64,000 bases of DNA from contig OY725498.1 in the NCBI GenBank assembly GCA_963281255.1, positions 4,402,001 through 4,466,000 on the forward strand. Direction: 5' to 3'. The DNA comes from Aphrocallistes beatrix (Eukaryota; Porifera; Hexactinellida; Sceptrulophora; Aphrocallistidae). The notes below the pieces were generated by a model. It did no database searches. It saw only the letters and a list, made by a program, of their open reading frames with translations, and was not told the DNA's origin. Positions within the stretch are counted from its first letter, which is position 1, and each line of letters opens with the position of its first letter. A program made the translations under genes and the position numbers. Positions 12,801-22,728 of this stretch are shown here, piece after piece.

Positions 12801-15243
12801 TCTTGGGCAAGTTTCTTGAAACCTGATTGAACTTGATATCTTGAGATCTTACGAGAGGTTCTTCACCCGAAATTTGTTGCTGCTGAAATGTTTTAATGAC
12901 ATCATCACTATTTTCCTGCTTATTAATAACTTTATAGTCCGATTTTTGAATAGTTTTCTCATTATTGCATTGAGTTGCTACAATTTCGGATGAATTTTTA
13001 TCGCTCTTACTTGACATTTTTGACGTCATATCAGTTTTATCATCACAATCTGGATTAAAATTCGCGGTTTTTCTCACCTCATCAGGTTTATCTCCTAATA
13101 TGACAGTTCTCTTCTCTAATGGAGTTTGAGATGTGGATTCGATCGGTTCATTTGGAGTTGTATTTTCAAAATTAATATTAACTGAATTATTCATCTTAAA
13201 ATTAAGTGCTATTTTTTGCGAATCACTTCCGGTTTCAACAATCTCGTCACGATTGTGTGAAATTTCGTGTGTGTTATCATCAGAAACATCAATTTCATAA
13301 TCAAATCCCTCACTCTCCAACCCATCCGTATACTCCCTCACTGCTAGTTCCAATGCTACTGCAGCCTGTTTGATCGAATCTTCGCCTACGCCATCGTCCG
13401 TATCCATTTCATCAGCAGTTACAGCTTCAGAAACCTAAACGATTTAATTTTTTAACGGGTTTTTTTTCAATATACATACGATGGTATTCGATTTTTCATT
13501 GTTTGAAACCTTACTCCACTATCTTATAGACTGTAAGAATGTTCTCTTCTCACAAATGAAGATGAAACATTTAGATAAAAAAAGTGCAGAAAATAATCGG
13601 AACAGTCTAATGGAAATATATACTTATAGGGATGTCTAAGAGTTCTACGACGGTGTAAACTCTAAGTTTAACTATTCAGGTGTAGATTTTGGTTTATCAC
13701 GTAGTTAACTCGCATAATTATACATTGATATTTGAACAACAGATAAATGTTTCATAGTATGTCTTCAGGAAGATCTATGTATGTGATCAGTTTTACACTT
13801 AACGCCATGTGGCTTATATAAATGGAACCTCTAAAATATACACTACACGTATTCCCAATTTTTTGCTATCTAATCTAGTTATGCATTGCATTTAATAAAA
13901 AATATTTGTATATGTAATAAATATTGCATATATAGTAGTTCTGGAAAGTTGAGAGGTTATCTACATGATTTTATGAATGAGTTTAAAACTTCATAACTTC
14001 TGACCTAACTCTTAAATACAATTACTAATTCTATGTTAAAACTTACGTTTAAAGTGTCTACTGGAGCAGATGAATCTATTTCATGCAAATAAATATTCAT
14101 CAGAGCCTTTTCAGCGAAAACTTTACGATTCGGGCAGTTGAACACTAAAGAGGATTGATTAGCGATCTGAAGAATCTGATTATTTTCATTATTCTTTTCA
14201 CTCTCAAACTCAGCGAGTTCATAGCTGTCTGGTAGATAAGATATAAAACAGGTTTTACAAGCTCCACCGATTCCATCTCTTAACAATTCACATAATGGCT
14301 CTTCGTCATCCGAATCAATATCAATCGTTAATGAGGTAACCTTGTCCAAAAACGCGAGGAGAGGTTTAAAAGTTTTCGTTGTTACCTGAGTTGCAGTTAC
14401 AACATCAAGGGCATTGGCAGTATGTACTAGGTTATCTTTCAGATAGTCAGTCGACAATATGACAAATGTCAATTCACCCCCTATCGGTGCAAACGAGGCA
14501 GAAAAACCAAGGAAACCGACATTCACACAGATGAACTCATGATAGCCGAAACTAGATAAGTTTACTGAAGCTCCACTAGTTTGAGAAAGGTCAGTGGAAA
14601 ATTGTGCATGATTCTTATCAATCAGGGTCTTAAGATGTTCCAAGTCAATCAAACGTGTTTTAACGAGTCTTTGCTGTCTGCCATTGTTCTCTCGGTAGAG
14701 ATAAGAAGCGGGGTCTAAGCCACTACACAAGTCAACCAAATGTCCACCTTCAATGGAGAGTGCATAGTGCGAGAAAAGAACCTGGAAGTATTGGGTGTGT
14801 TTATATTTTGACCGGTAAATGCATTTCAAAATCTGGTCAATCGATTTGAAGAGGAGATCAAAAGGTGTTACTTTTTGTAGCTGAACATGTGAACTTTGCA
14901 GGAAAATGATCATGCCATGGTATCCGACCAGAGTTGACTCTACAAACGAACGTACATTGTGCCAATAGAACGAAGCTGTTTCAGGGTCAAAGATACTCTT
15001 TGAGATTTTGTAAGAATATAAATTCATTTTACTCTGTGATTGTATTGAAACTGTGTTAGCAAGAGAACTGTCAACACAGATACGATATGAATTTTCCTCT
15101 TCAGTAGTTGATTGGAAGTTTTTCAATAATTTCTGCTTCAGATTAGGATGAATAATTACTATCGAGTTTATCGGACTAACTGCTTCGTTATTAAGTTCTC
15201 TCAGTGCCATCTTTTCTAGTCTATTTACACTGAAATATTGCAT
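9873..15243 (-). CDS. Pseudokinesin-DEP-ankyrin repeat protein (about 1,567 aa)
   Basis: Three exons joined by eye: 15243-14047 (phase 0, AAC|GTAAGT), 13434-11784 (phase 1), 11728-9873. Residues 1-400 follow the order of a kinesin motor: FDPETASFYWHNVRSFVEST, VGYHGMIIFLQ (where the P-loop follows), a VTPFDLLFKSI helix, and CELLRDGIGGACKTCFI, matching LTxLLxDSLGGNxxTxxI. The nucleotide-binding signatures are gone: no GQTGSGKT, no SSRSH, no DLAGSE. Residues 400-950 are polar and acidic and look disordered. A DEP domain follows at about 975-1050 (GVFTGHAITSWLLNNV, AEVFGQWLLDQDALI), then a Ser/Asn-rich linker and about seven ankyrin repeats at about 1280-1550 (GFTPLHYAIKN, STPLHVAAI, RSPLHAACKKG). 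It is probably a cytoplasmic scaffold. I know of no family with this combination. Start could instead be Met12. Confidence 0.72.
13435..14046 (-). other. Intron 1 of the pseudokinesin-DEP-ankyrin gene
   Basis: A 612-bp AT-rich intron with GTAAGT donor and TTTAG acceptor (minus strand). No embedded gene or repeat was noticed. Confidence 0.7.
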
Positions 15244-16263
15244 AATTAAATGTTACTCCCGAAAAATTAAAGAAATGCCACATCAACTAACGATATTTTT
15301 GCACTAACTGGATAATTTTCAGAGAAATATTTAATTATTTCGAAACTCCTCCTTCAAACATGTAATGAATTTTTTAAATACTTTGATTGTGTACGTAGAA
15401 AACAGAGATATTGCATTTTAGAAATTAGTATGTAAGGTATTATTAAAATGTAATTTAGCAAGAATTAATAAATGAAATTCTTGTAATGCAAATCAGTGAA
15501 GTCGACGATTCGATTATTGTAATTGCAGTTATCGGTTAACAATAGGCTGTCATCGGTAAATTGAAGGAATAGCAAAATTAGCTTGAATTAATCTAAATTT
15601 TCCATGAAAAGTACCTACCATCTACCAGATTGAATTTGGGGGAAGAAATATTAATGGAATTTTCTAGATAATGTGCAATGACTTTACATTCCGAATTCGT
15701 TTATTCTCGCAAAGTAGAGCTTAAATTATTCGTGCGTTTTGGACAAAATATAATTCTTCAATCGAACAGACTGATAGTAGTATTACAACATTATGCTGTT
15801 TTTGAAAACAATATGTGAAGCCAAAAAAGTGTACGAAAATCGTTTTAAGTCTTTTTACAAATCGGCTGCCGAAAGATATTGGTTTTTGTGTGATATTGTG
15901 TCATGTATACATGTAGAAATTTGGGATACATATGTCCCTGTATTTTCAACTGTGTGGAATTTCAAATATGCTATTTCAAAGGCAATTAACCAAACGAATT
16001 TATGAGGGGGAGACTTCAAAATAAACCACCCACCGAGACACATTCCGAGATTAATTATCAATATTTTTCGATCGCCGTCATTCCATAATCATGTGTTTTG
16101 AATAGTTAGGACTTAATCTGCATTAATTAAATTATTTGAAGAAAAACGAATACATTCCTTGTAAAACTCCCATAAATTTACCACTCAACTATCTATTAGC
16201 CACACTTGTAAATTTGATAAATCCACATTACAACCATTCGAATAGATCCAGCAACTCAATCGA
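15244..16263. other. Divergent intergenic region, pseudokinesin / ANP32
   Basis: About 1 kb of AT-rich DNA between two divergently transcribed genes; presumably holds both promoters. Short ORFs at 15793-16061 overlap on opposite strands and resemble nothing. No repeat was recognised. Confidence 0.5.
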
Positions 16264-17109
16264 ATGGCTGAAGGAACCAGTGATGATAAACAACCGAAAA
16301 CATTCGAGGAATATTTGAAATGCGCAAAGAAAGTGAAAAGACCGCGAGAAAACGAAGCTAAATCTGCAAAACGCGCTCTTGTAACTGCCAAATACCATGC
16401 CAGCCTCACAGAACTCTCACTGGAAGGACGTAGCATGAAATCACTGGAAAACTTTCCAACTCTCCTCGAGCTGAGTGATTTGAATCTGTCTGATAATGCC
16501 CTGGAAGGAGATCTCGACAATTTGATTGAAAATACCCCAAAGTTGGTCACACTTGACCTCTCTTGGAACAAATTCTCCGATGTCAAGAGTCTCACTCCGC
16601 TAACTAAGCTAACTAAATTGGAACAGCTTGCGGTTTTTGAATGTCCACTGACAGCTAATGAGAATTACCGCACTGAAATCTACGAACTCTTGCCCAACCT
16701 AAAATATCTAGATGGATTCGATAGGAATAACAATGAAATAAAAAAGAACACTTCAAATGGAAAAACGGATGTAGCAGTTCCTTCGAATTCACAAGAGGAC
16801 CATGACGTTTCGAATGAGGATGGAAATGACACAAAAATATATAAAAAATTTCTGGAAGAACAATTAAGTAATGATGACGAATCAAATGATGAAGAATTCG
16901 ATCCAGACAAGATAGAATCTGACGAAAACGGAAGTAGTTCTCAGTCGACGAGTGGAGCTGACACGGATGACAATGAGGACACTTCTTCTGAGGTGTCAAA
17001 CCCCCAGGGGGATGATTCCGATTCAGATGAAGACTCCGGTACACATGAACCAACATCAAAGCGTACACGAATCGAAGAGACCAAAAGTGATGAGAAAGAT
17101 GCACAATAA
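16264..17109 (+). CDS. Acidic leucine-rich nuclear phosphoprotein 32 (ANP32) family
   Basis: Intronless ORF of 281 aa. Leucine-rich repeats span about residues 45-145 (LTELSLEGRSMKSLENFPTL, LSDLNLSDNALEGDL, LVTLDLSWNKFSDV), followed by the LRR cap with LPNLKYLDGFD, the ANP32 signature. The tail from about 180 is rich in Asp, Glu and Ser and ends with a basic motif SKRTRIEE, corresponding to the KRKR nuclear signal of ANP32. The family acts as nuclear histone chaperones and phosphatase 2A inhibitors. Slightly longer than human ANP32A (249 aa) because of an N-terminal basic extension (KKVKRPRENEAKSAKR), which is unusual. ATG context is tcgaATGGC. Confidence 0.85.
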   Translation: MAEGTSDDKQPKTFEEYLKCAKKVKRPRENEAKSAKRALVTAKYHASLTELSLEGRSMKSLENFPTLLELSDLNLSDNALEGDLDNLIENTPKLVTLDLSWNKFSDVKSLTPLTKLTKLEQLAVFECPLTANENYRTEIYELLPNLKYLDGFDRNNNEIKKNTSNGKTDVAVPSNSQEDHDVSNEDGNDTKIYKKFLEEQLSNDDESNDEEFDPDKIESDENGSSSQSTSGADTDDNEDTSSEVSNPQGDDSDSDEDSGTHEPTSKRTRIEETKSDEKDAQ

Positions 17110-17336
17110 TTATAGTAATTACCACTTAGCTAACTTAGTACTGCACAGAATTACTATTTTCTTCTTGAATTAACTAACTTGACAAGCATTCGATAGTTTA
17201 GAATCTTTAGGTGATATTAGATACAATTATTGTAACTTGAGAGTTCAATTGGTTATGTGCAAGAGTGGGCATAATGATAAAAGATAGAAATACACATGTG
17301 ACATTGAATGGGGAGTTAATTTGATTGTTGAATAGA

Positions 17337-18599
17337 ATGGCGAAGTTCTATACTAATCTACCAACGTTTGAAAGCGCTTTTAGCGAAAACGTAACCATAA
17401 TCGAAAATGGTATTGAGAAAAGGTATAGTGAGATACAAGCGACAGTTGATGCGAGCAAACAGAATATTCTCCAAAAGTTGAGGAGACTAGCAGAAATGGA
17501 GGGAACTGAGAAGAATTACAAAAGACCTGATGAGGCGTTGAAATTAGGATTTGATGAGAGTATATTCGATCACCTACACTCGTGTGTTAACATCCAGCTC
17601 AGCAAGGAATTTCGTAAATCTTGTTCTCTCGAATATGATGAAACTCCCCCCGAAGCAATCGTACCACAATCTAGATCGAAAGATAGCCTCGATATTCCAA
17701 GTTTGGAAATGAAGAGATCGTATTCGCCTCTCCCAGAGTTCGACCTCTCTCCTTCACCAATAACGCCGACACACTATAAGAAGAATACCCTCCCAGCAAT
17801 CGTAAGCATTTCGAAAGGAAAATCCGATGAGAATGTAGAGCACGCCTACGGGATAGCAGTCCACGCGACTACTGGAGACATCTATATAGCAGACTCAGGG
17901 AACGGAGCTATAAAAGTGTTCGATCCGAAAGGAGAATTCAAACTCAAATTCGGCAGTGAAGCCTGTAAGCCATATGGCATCGCGGTTCTTAACGAGTTAG
18001 TTTACATTACCAACTGGGGCATTGACAGCTTCCAAGTCTACGATTGTGAAGGAACTCTCGTCAGAAAAGAAGCCAACTCCACCCTTAACAAGCCACGCGG
18101 AATCACTGTTGATGACTTTGGAAATGCGTATGTATGCTCGACTGGGAACAACAGAGTTGTCTTTGTGAACAAGGAAGGTCACGATTTCGCAATTTTCGCG
18201 GCAAAACACACATTTCGTGAGCCGCGCGACGTTAAGATACACAAAGAGCGTATTGCGATATTAGACGATGATAACCCATCTCTACACTTTTTCACACCTC
18301 AAGGGGAACACCAGACATCCATCGTCGCGAACTTCATTCAAATAGTCTCTCCATTCGCTCACGCTTACATCTACGACCCAGGCTTCTTCGATATGAAAAG
18401 TGATGGAACTATCTTCGTATCGGACCGACAAAGGCATTATATTAAAATCTACTCCCCAGAAGGGAAATATGTGACCAGAATCGGGAAAGAAGGGGACAAT
18501 ATTGGTACTTTCAGGGATCCAGAGGGTGTGGCGATTGGACCGGATGGGAAACTGTACACTGTTTGCAACAGAAAGAAGAACATGTTGCAAATTTTTTAA
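17337..18599 (+). CDS. Coiled-coil NHL-repeat protein
   Basis: The first ATG gives 420 aa; upstream in-frame codons are TTG only. Residues about 1-75 are helical and probably coiled coil; about 75-165 is a low-complexity linker. From about 165 to the C-terminus runs an NHL-type beta-propeller, with units such as AYGIAVHATTGDIYIADSGN, KPRGITVDDFGNAYVCSTGN and DPEGVAIGPDGKLYTVCNRK. No RING or B-box is present. Animal NHL propellers of this type (TRIM2/TRIM71/BRAT-like) bind RNA or protein partners. Two relatives occur in this window (59634-60875 and the more divergent 48024-49037), so the family appears expanded. Function unknown. Confidence 0.8.
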   Translation: MAKFYTNLPTFESAFSENVTIIENGIEKRYSEIQATVDASKQNILQKLRRLAEMEGTEKNYKRPDEALKLGFDESIFDHLHSCVNIQLSKEFRKSCSLEYDETPPEAIVPQSRSKDSLDIPSLEMKRSYSPLPEFDLSPSPITPTHYKKNTLPAIVSISKGKSDENVEHAYGIAVHATTGDIYIADSGNGAIKVFDPKGEFKLKFGSEACKPYGIAVLNELVYITNWGIDSFQVYDCEGTLVRKEANSTLNKPRGITVDDFGNAYVCSTGNNRVVFVNKEGHDFAIFAAKHTFREPRDVKIHKERIAILDDDNPSLHFFTPQGEHQTSIVANFIQIVSPFAHAYIYDPGFFDMKSDGTIFVSDRQRHYIKIYSPEGKYVTRIGKEGDNIGTFRDPEGVAIGPDGKLYTVCNRKKNMLQIF

Positions 18600-19174
18600 C
18601 TGAGTGCTATAATAGGATGTAGTCTAGTATAGGAATATTAGGACATAGTGATGATATAGCTAATCCTTTTGAGAGATGTTTCAATTCTCCCACGATACTG
18701 GGTCAGATCCTTTAGGGGAGGTGCCCTATAGAATGAAGTGTACTACAGTGAAAACCTGTCTATAACGCCCACCCAAGGGAGTGGCCACAATGGCCGTTAT
18801 GTACAGGTGACCGCTAAAGTTTCACTGTACTCAAATCTATAATATCCTGAAGGACAAGGAACAAATAAGTTGCTAGTAATCCGATTGGTATTTTATCTTA
18901 ATCCCTAGTTCGAAGACATAAATAATAAGAAAATAGCAGAGAGAACAAATATACAATGAATATCAACACACAGTAGTATACACATTTAATTATGGCAACA
19001 CCCATCACTCTGTTATATTATATACAAGTTCATAATAATGCGTAGAATGAATGTTAATGTGGGATCTACTAACAGTACTTAACTTTCATATTAGAAATGG
19101 ATAAACTAGACCGTTACTTGGCGAGGTAAAAGTTAATAGATTTATATTGGTAAGCTATTCTCGGGGAATGTACA
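18600..19174. other. Intergenic between convergent NHL and PIP4K2 genes
   Basis: 3' flanks of two convergent genes, with one short inverted-repeat element (18746-18827). No other features were seen. Confidence 0.5.
18746..18827. mobile_element. Short pogo-like MITE (CAGTGAAA ends)
   Basis: An 82-bp element flanked by TA on both sides. Ends CAGTGAAAAC and GTTTCACTG are inverted; inside, CCTGTCTATAACG and CGTTATGTACAGG are also inverted. Same layout as the other CAGT-ended elements in the window. Confidence 0.55.
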
Positions 19175-20692
19175 CTATTTTTGAGCAGGACTGCCCACTG
19201 TGAAACATTTATCGATGAACTCCAGGAAACGTCTCGCGTACTGTTCAGGGTTTACAGTTGAGATTTGTGTGCTGGTTTTGTGCTTGACAGTTTTAGCTGC
19301 ATGCGCGGTTTTTTTCTTGGTCCCATAACGAGTGAGGATATCCACTATCCCCATGAAGTAGAGCTCTCCCTGGGGGTTGGGGGGATTTGAGGATTGATTT
19401 GATGAATTTTTCGAGAGAACTTCCTCAACCTTTGAGATAACTTCATCAGTTTCTGGAACCACAGGAGATGTTGGAGACACAGCATCAGGATCTGTGGGTT
19501 GAGGGCTTATTTGTTCTGGCGTAGGCTCCTCCACCTTGAGTTTACTTAAGTCAGGCACGTAAGGGAGACAGAATACATCCACTGACTTGTCAACAACAGG
19601 CCAGAAACCTCCATTTTCTGCTCCCTCTGCATCTTTTGAATTTTCAGCTATAAACGGCTTCGGTTTCGGTTGAACAGTTTGAATGCTTTCGTTCTCTTTG
19701 ATGGAGGTAAGTTGTGAGGGAAGAAAGGTGACTTCTGTGCCAGGAGCAGGTGGATTCGCTTCCGGGCCTAAACCATCATCACCTGATGAGTTGTCCTCCA
19801 CAACGTCAGAGGGAACCTCGTCATCGAATTCAGAACCGCTCAGAATATCGTGTACACCAACCAATAGACTGTAATCCATCAAATTCTGTGAAACTAGAAA
19901 CCGAACATCTTCCTTCAGAGTGTCAATCAAATACGATTTCGCCTCAGGTGTCACGTTCAACTTGTCGTAGTGTGAAAGGAAGTCGAGATCTTTTAGAGTT
20001 GGATTCGTTTTCAATCTTTCTTTCGGACTAGCTACGCGGTCAACAGTAGAACCTTTGAGATCATACATTCGATGCATCTGCAGTTGAACAGAGAAAACAT
20101 TCCGCATCACTATCCAATAGCTCTCTTTATTGTCCACAGTTATTCTGTACATCCCCATGTAATGTGGTAGCAAGGTTTTGCATTCGCATGCTACAATATG
20201 CATATGGTAGTTCGGCAAGATTTGGTGTACTAGCGCGATTTCGTCACTCGTGTGTGATTTTAAAATAAAACGACCGTCGAATGTACGGTAGAAATTGGCG
20301 CCTGATCTACCCGGGGAACCAATAAGAACAGGTGGCATTGAGGTTAACGTGTTCATATAGTCAATTTCATCCACTCCGAAACGTTCTCTGATATTCCTGA
20401 ACACCAATGGACAATATTCCTTGAACTTAAAATGTCCTGGAAGGTTTTCCTTGTTGTAATATTTATGCTCGATTTGGATTTTTGAAAATGCTCGGAAGTC
20501 CTGGTCTAAAAGCATTGGTGGTTGCTGCACTGTCATGAGCTGGGTGCACGAGTAGGTGATGCCCCAGGTGAACACGCTGATGAAAGGATCATTCGTGCGG
20601 AAGACTCGTTTCTTAGGGTAGTAGACCCCGCGGCGCTTGCTTTTGGAAAATTTAGTTGCAGTCGCCATCTCTCGTGTGCTAACAATTTCCAA
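19175..20692 (-). CDS. PIP4K2: Phosphatidylinositol 5-phosphate 4-kinase type 2
   Basis: Intronless ORF of 505 aa from the first Met; Met9 (at 20668) begins MATATKFSKSK and fits family N-termini better. PIP4K2 makes PI(4,5)P2 from PI5P in the cytosol, nucleus and endomembranes. Visible landmarks: NDPFISVFTWGITYSCTQL, HFKFKEYCPLVFRNIRERFG, the glycine loop SPGRSGANF, the ATP-binding Lys in RFILKSHTSDE, YDLKGSTVDR, and the catalytic MDYSLLVGVHDI. The C-terminal lobe has the specificity/activation segment LTRYGTKKKTAHAAKTVKHK and STVNPEQYARRFLEFI, closer to type II (PI5P 4-kinase) than type I enzymes. An insert of about 150 residues between the two conserved parts is acidic and Pro/Ser-rich, longer than in vertebrates. 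Confidence 0.92.
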   Translation of the reverse strand: MEIVSTREMATATKFSKSKRRGVYYPKKRVFRTNDPFISVFTWGITYSCTQLMTVQQPPMLLDQDFRAFSKIQIEHKYYNKENLPGHFKFKEYCPLVFRNIRERFGVDEIDYMNTLTSMPPVLIGSPGRSGANFYRTFDGRFILKSHTSDEIALVHQILPNYHMHIVACECKTLLPHYMGMYRITVDNKESYWIVMRNVFSVQLQMHRMYDLKGSTVDRVASPKERLKTNPTLKDLDFLSHYDKLNVTPEAKSYLIDTLKEDVRFLVSQNLMDYSLLVGVHDILSGSEFDDEVPSDVVEDNSSGDDGLGPEANPPAPGTEVTFLPSQLTSIKENESIQTVQPKPKPFIAENSKDAEGAENGGFWPVVDKSVDVFCLPYVPDLSKLKVEEPTPEQISPQPTDPDAVSPTSPVVPETDEVISKVEEVLSKNSSNQSSNPPNPQGELYFMGIVDILTRYGTKKKTAHAAKTVKHKTSTQISTVNPEQYARRFLEFIDKCFTVGSPAQK

Positions 20693-21031
20693 AGTAGAGA
20701 TATATATGTAATTATTAGAAGTATAAACTCATATAGGTGTACCATCAGATCAAATATCCACACAGTAAGACTTAAGTCCTGAACTACACCATAATGTAAT
20801 AAGGGAGGTTAAGGTTCGTCTAATTTTTAGCTTTTTTTCCTTCATACTTACAACTTACAGTTTCGAAAACATATTCTCAGAAAATCGGATTTTTCTAAGA
20901 CAGAGATAGCTAATAGGAACATTATTATTTAGTTAACTTATATACTATACGTATACATGAAGTATATCTGGAGTAATGGTGATTATTTGATCACAAAATC
21001 GTATTAATAATGATGTTTATCGCTACATCTA
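20693..21031. other. Intergenic PIP4K2 upstream / NDUFA1 downstream
   Basis: About 340 bp of AT-rich spacer between two genes on the minus strand; no recognisable element. Confidence 0.4.
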
Positions 21032-21229
21032 TCAACACAGCCATTTAGTTCCTCTCAAATGCCCAGTGAGTCTATGATCTCGAGCCATCATATAGTAGTC
21101 CCAATCATCGCAGTTTAAACGTCGATTCTTCCCATCGTTTAACCTTCTCTGCGTCCATCTGATTCCGTAGCCATTGCAACATAACATCAGAAACATTACT
21201 CCGAAAGCTGGAAATGCTTCCATCCACAT
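21032..21229 (-). CDS. NDUFA1: NADH dehydrogenase 1 alpha subcomplex subunit 1 (MWFE)
   Basis: A 65-aa ORF, close to the family size (about 70). It begins MWMEAFPAFGVMFLMLCCNG: the MW-E-P start and single N-terminal helix are typical of the MWFE subunit (human starts MWFEILPGLSVM). It continues with an NDGKNRR-type motif and DYYMMARDHRLTGHLRG, matching the W-LMERDRRISG block. NDUFA1 is an accessory subunit of the membrane arm of mitochondrial complex I, needed for its assembly. The stop follows KWLC. It diverges from the orphan gene at 21753. Confidence 0.85.
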   Translation of the reverse strand: MWMEAFPAFGVMFLMLCCNGYGIRWTQRRLNDGKNRRLNCDDWDYYMMARDHRLTGHLRGTKWLC

Positions 21230-21680
21230 CTCGGAATCTAATTCAGATTTAAATGAGTAATAATTAATTAAACTTGACGTAGACTTTTCCTGAAATTGCA
21301 GTTCGTTTTAGTAATAGATTTGCACAATTATGTTGAGCAATTGTAACAAATGAAGTGACATTACGAAATCAAATATGAACAAATATTATGTCGCGTAATA
21401 CACCGTTTTACCTTATAAAGACGTTTCTGTGAATCTGTGAAAGCTCAAAGATGTGCGTAGGAAATTTTGTGAGCTATTAGGTTTGTCGATTACGAATTCA
21501 GTGGTATTTTTAGATCCAAGGCAATTCTACATTAAAAAGGAGGTGGAAAGACTACGGTAGATTTAGGGACTTTTAGAGTAATTCTATAGCTTGTATCGAG
21601 ATAATAAATACTTTCACCATCACTATCCTCTGTATTAGACAATTAGTAGAGCCGAGATTATTAATTTGGGTAACTTATTA

Positions 21681-21690
21681 TATATAAAAA
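21681..21690 (+). promoter_or_regulatory. Candidate TATA box of the orphan gene
   Basis: TATATAAAAA lies 63-72 bp upstream of the ATG at 21753, a plausible spacing for a TATA box plus short leader. Inferred from sequence only. Confidence 0.4.
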
Positions 21691-21752
21691 GATACTTTGA
21701 GAAATTAACCTTTACTGTTTATTAGCCACCAACAAATCTACGAACGGGCACC

Positions 21753-22337
21753 ATGTTTTGGGACAGGAAAATGCGAAGGACGGACGACACGACGAAGAGT
21801 CACTTCATGACTTACTTCAAAGACTCCGGTTACTGTTCGGCTCCAGATAACGCTACCCTCTACATGGCTAAACTAATGAAAATAATGGCAGATGACATTG
21901 AGAAAATGACCAACATTCCTCAACTCAAGGACGGTCGTGGCTACATAGCTCATGGGTTCTCGTTTAAACAGCATGGTTTCCAGCCGCTAGGGTTTAAGTA
22001 TGAGAATCGGATGGTCAGTTTGTATCTTAAAATCTACTCAGACCATAGGGGTTCTGAACAACCAAGCGAATTCATGGAAGACGATGAATACAGTAAAAAC
22101 CGACTTTACTTCAACATTGAAGTGATCCGAGATAAATACGAATGGACGCACAAGTTGTCAGGACATTGGTACATGGATCGAGAGACCATGTACTCACCTC
22201 TCCATGAAACAAAGTGGGGACTTTTATCTGACATACCGACTGGTGATAAGACCGTGTGGACCGAAGGACTAGACAAGTGCTATAAAGGGGAATGGACACG
22301 TTTGCCTGTACGTCCGAACCAAAAGCGATTCATATAG
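21753..22337 (+). CDS. Uncharacterised 194-aa protein
   Basis: Intronless ORF starting in a good context (caccATGTT). The protein is rich in aromatic and charged residues, with no signal peptide, membrane helix, cysteine cluster or low complexity. Segments such as GYIAHGFSFKQHGFQPLGFK, YLKIYSDHRG and KLSGHWYMDRETMYSPLHET look like a small folded domain. I do not recognise the family. A TATA-like box upstream and the absence of repeats support a real gene. It could be lineage-specific. Confidence 0.55.
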   Translation: MFWDRKMRRTDDTTKSHFMTYFKDSGYCSAPDNATLYMAKLMKIMADDIEKMTNIPQLKDGRGYIAHGFSFKQHGFQPLGFKYENRMVSLYLKIYSDHRGSEQPSEFMEDDEYSKNRLYFNIEVIRDKYEWTHKLSGHWYMDRETMYSPLHETKWGLLSDIPTGDKTVWTEGLDKCYKGEWTRLPVRPNQKRFI

Positions 22338-22728
22338 TCAGGAACAGTCTTAAGTGCTCCATAGCTTGTTTGCATATGTGTTTATGTCTATCATAATTAA
22401 TTAATGGAACTTAGCTTCATAAACCAATATATATTTTCATTTAAATAGCTGGAATTATAAGGGAAATCAATCATATCAAAGCGAAATATTCAGAATCAAA
22501 TTTAAAAGTACGTATAAATATTTTGGCAGCTAACAATTTGATAATCAAATTCCTTAATTCTCGGATGTTGATCAATTATGTATTATAGTATGTGATAAAT
22601 ATTATCAAAAAAAGAATAAATAATGACAAAACAAATGACAACACTGACAACGAGTTAACAACATACTCATTTCAAAGTTCAGAATACTGGACTACATACC
22701 AATATATAAATCCAATAACCTTGAGAGA
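22338..22728. other. Intergenic between convergent orphan and isomerase genes
   Basis: About 390 bp of very AT-rich DNA holding the 3' flanks of two convergent genes; no other feature recognised. Confidence 0.4.

Noticed and set aside
15793-16061. Overlapping 68-70 codon ORFs on opposite strands upstream of ANP32
   Set aside because: Mirror-image open frames without recognisable features; treated as noise in a promoter region.
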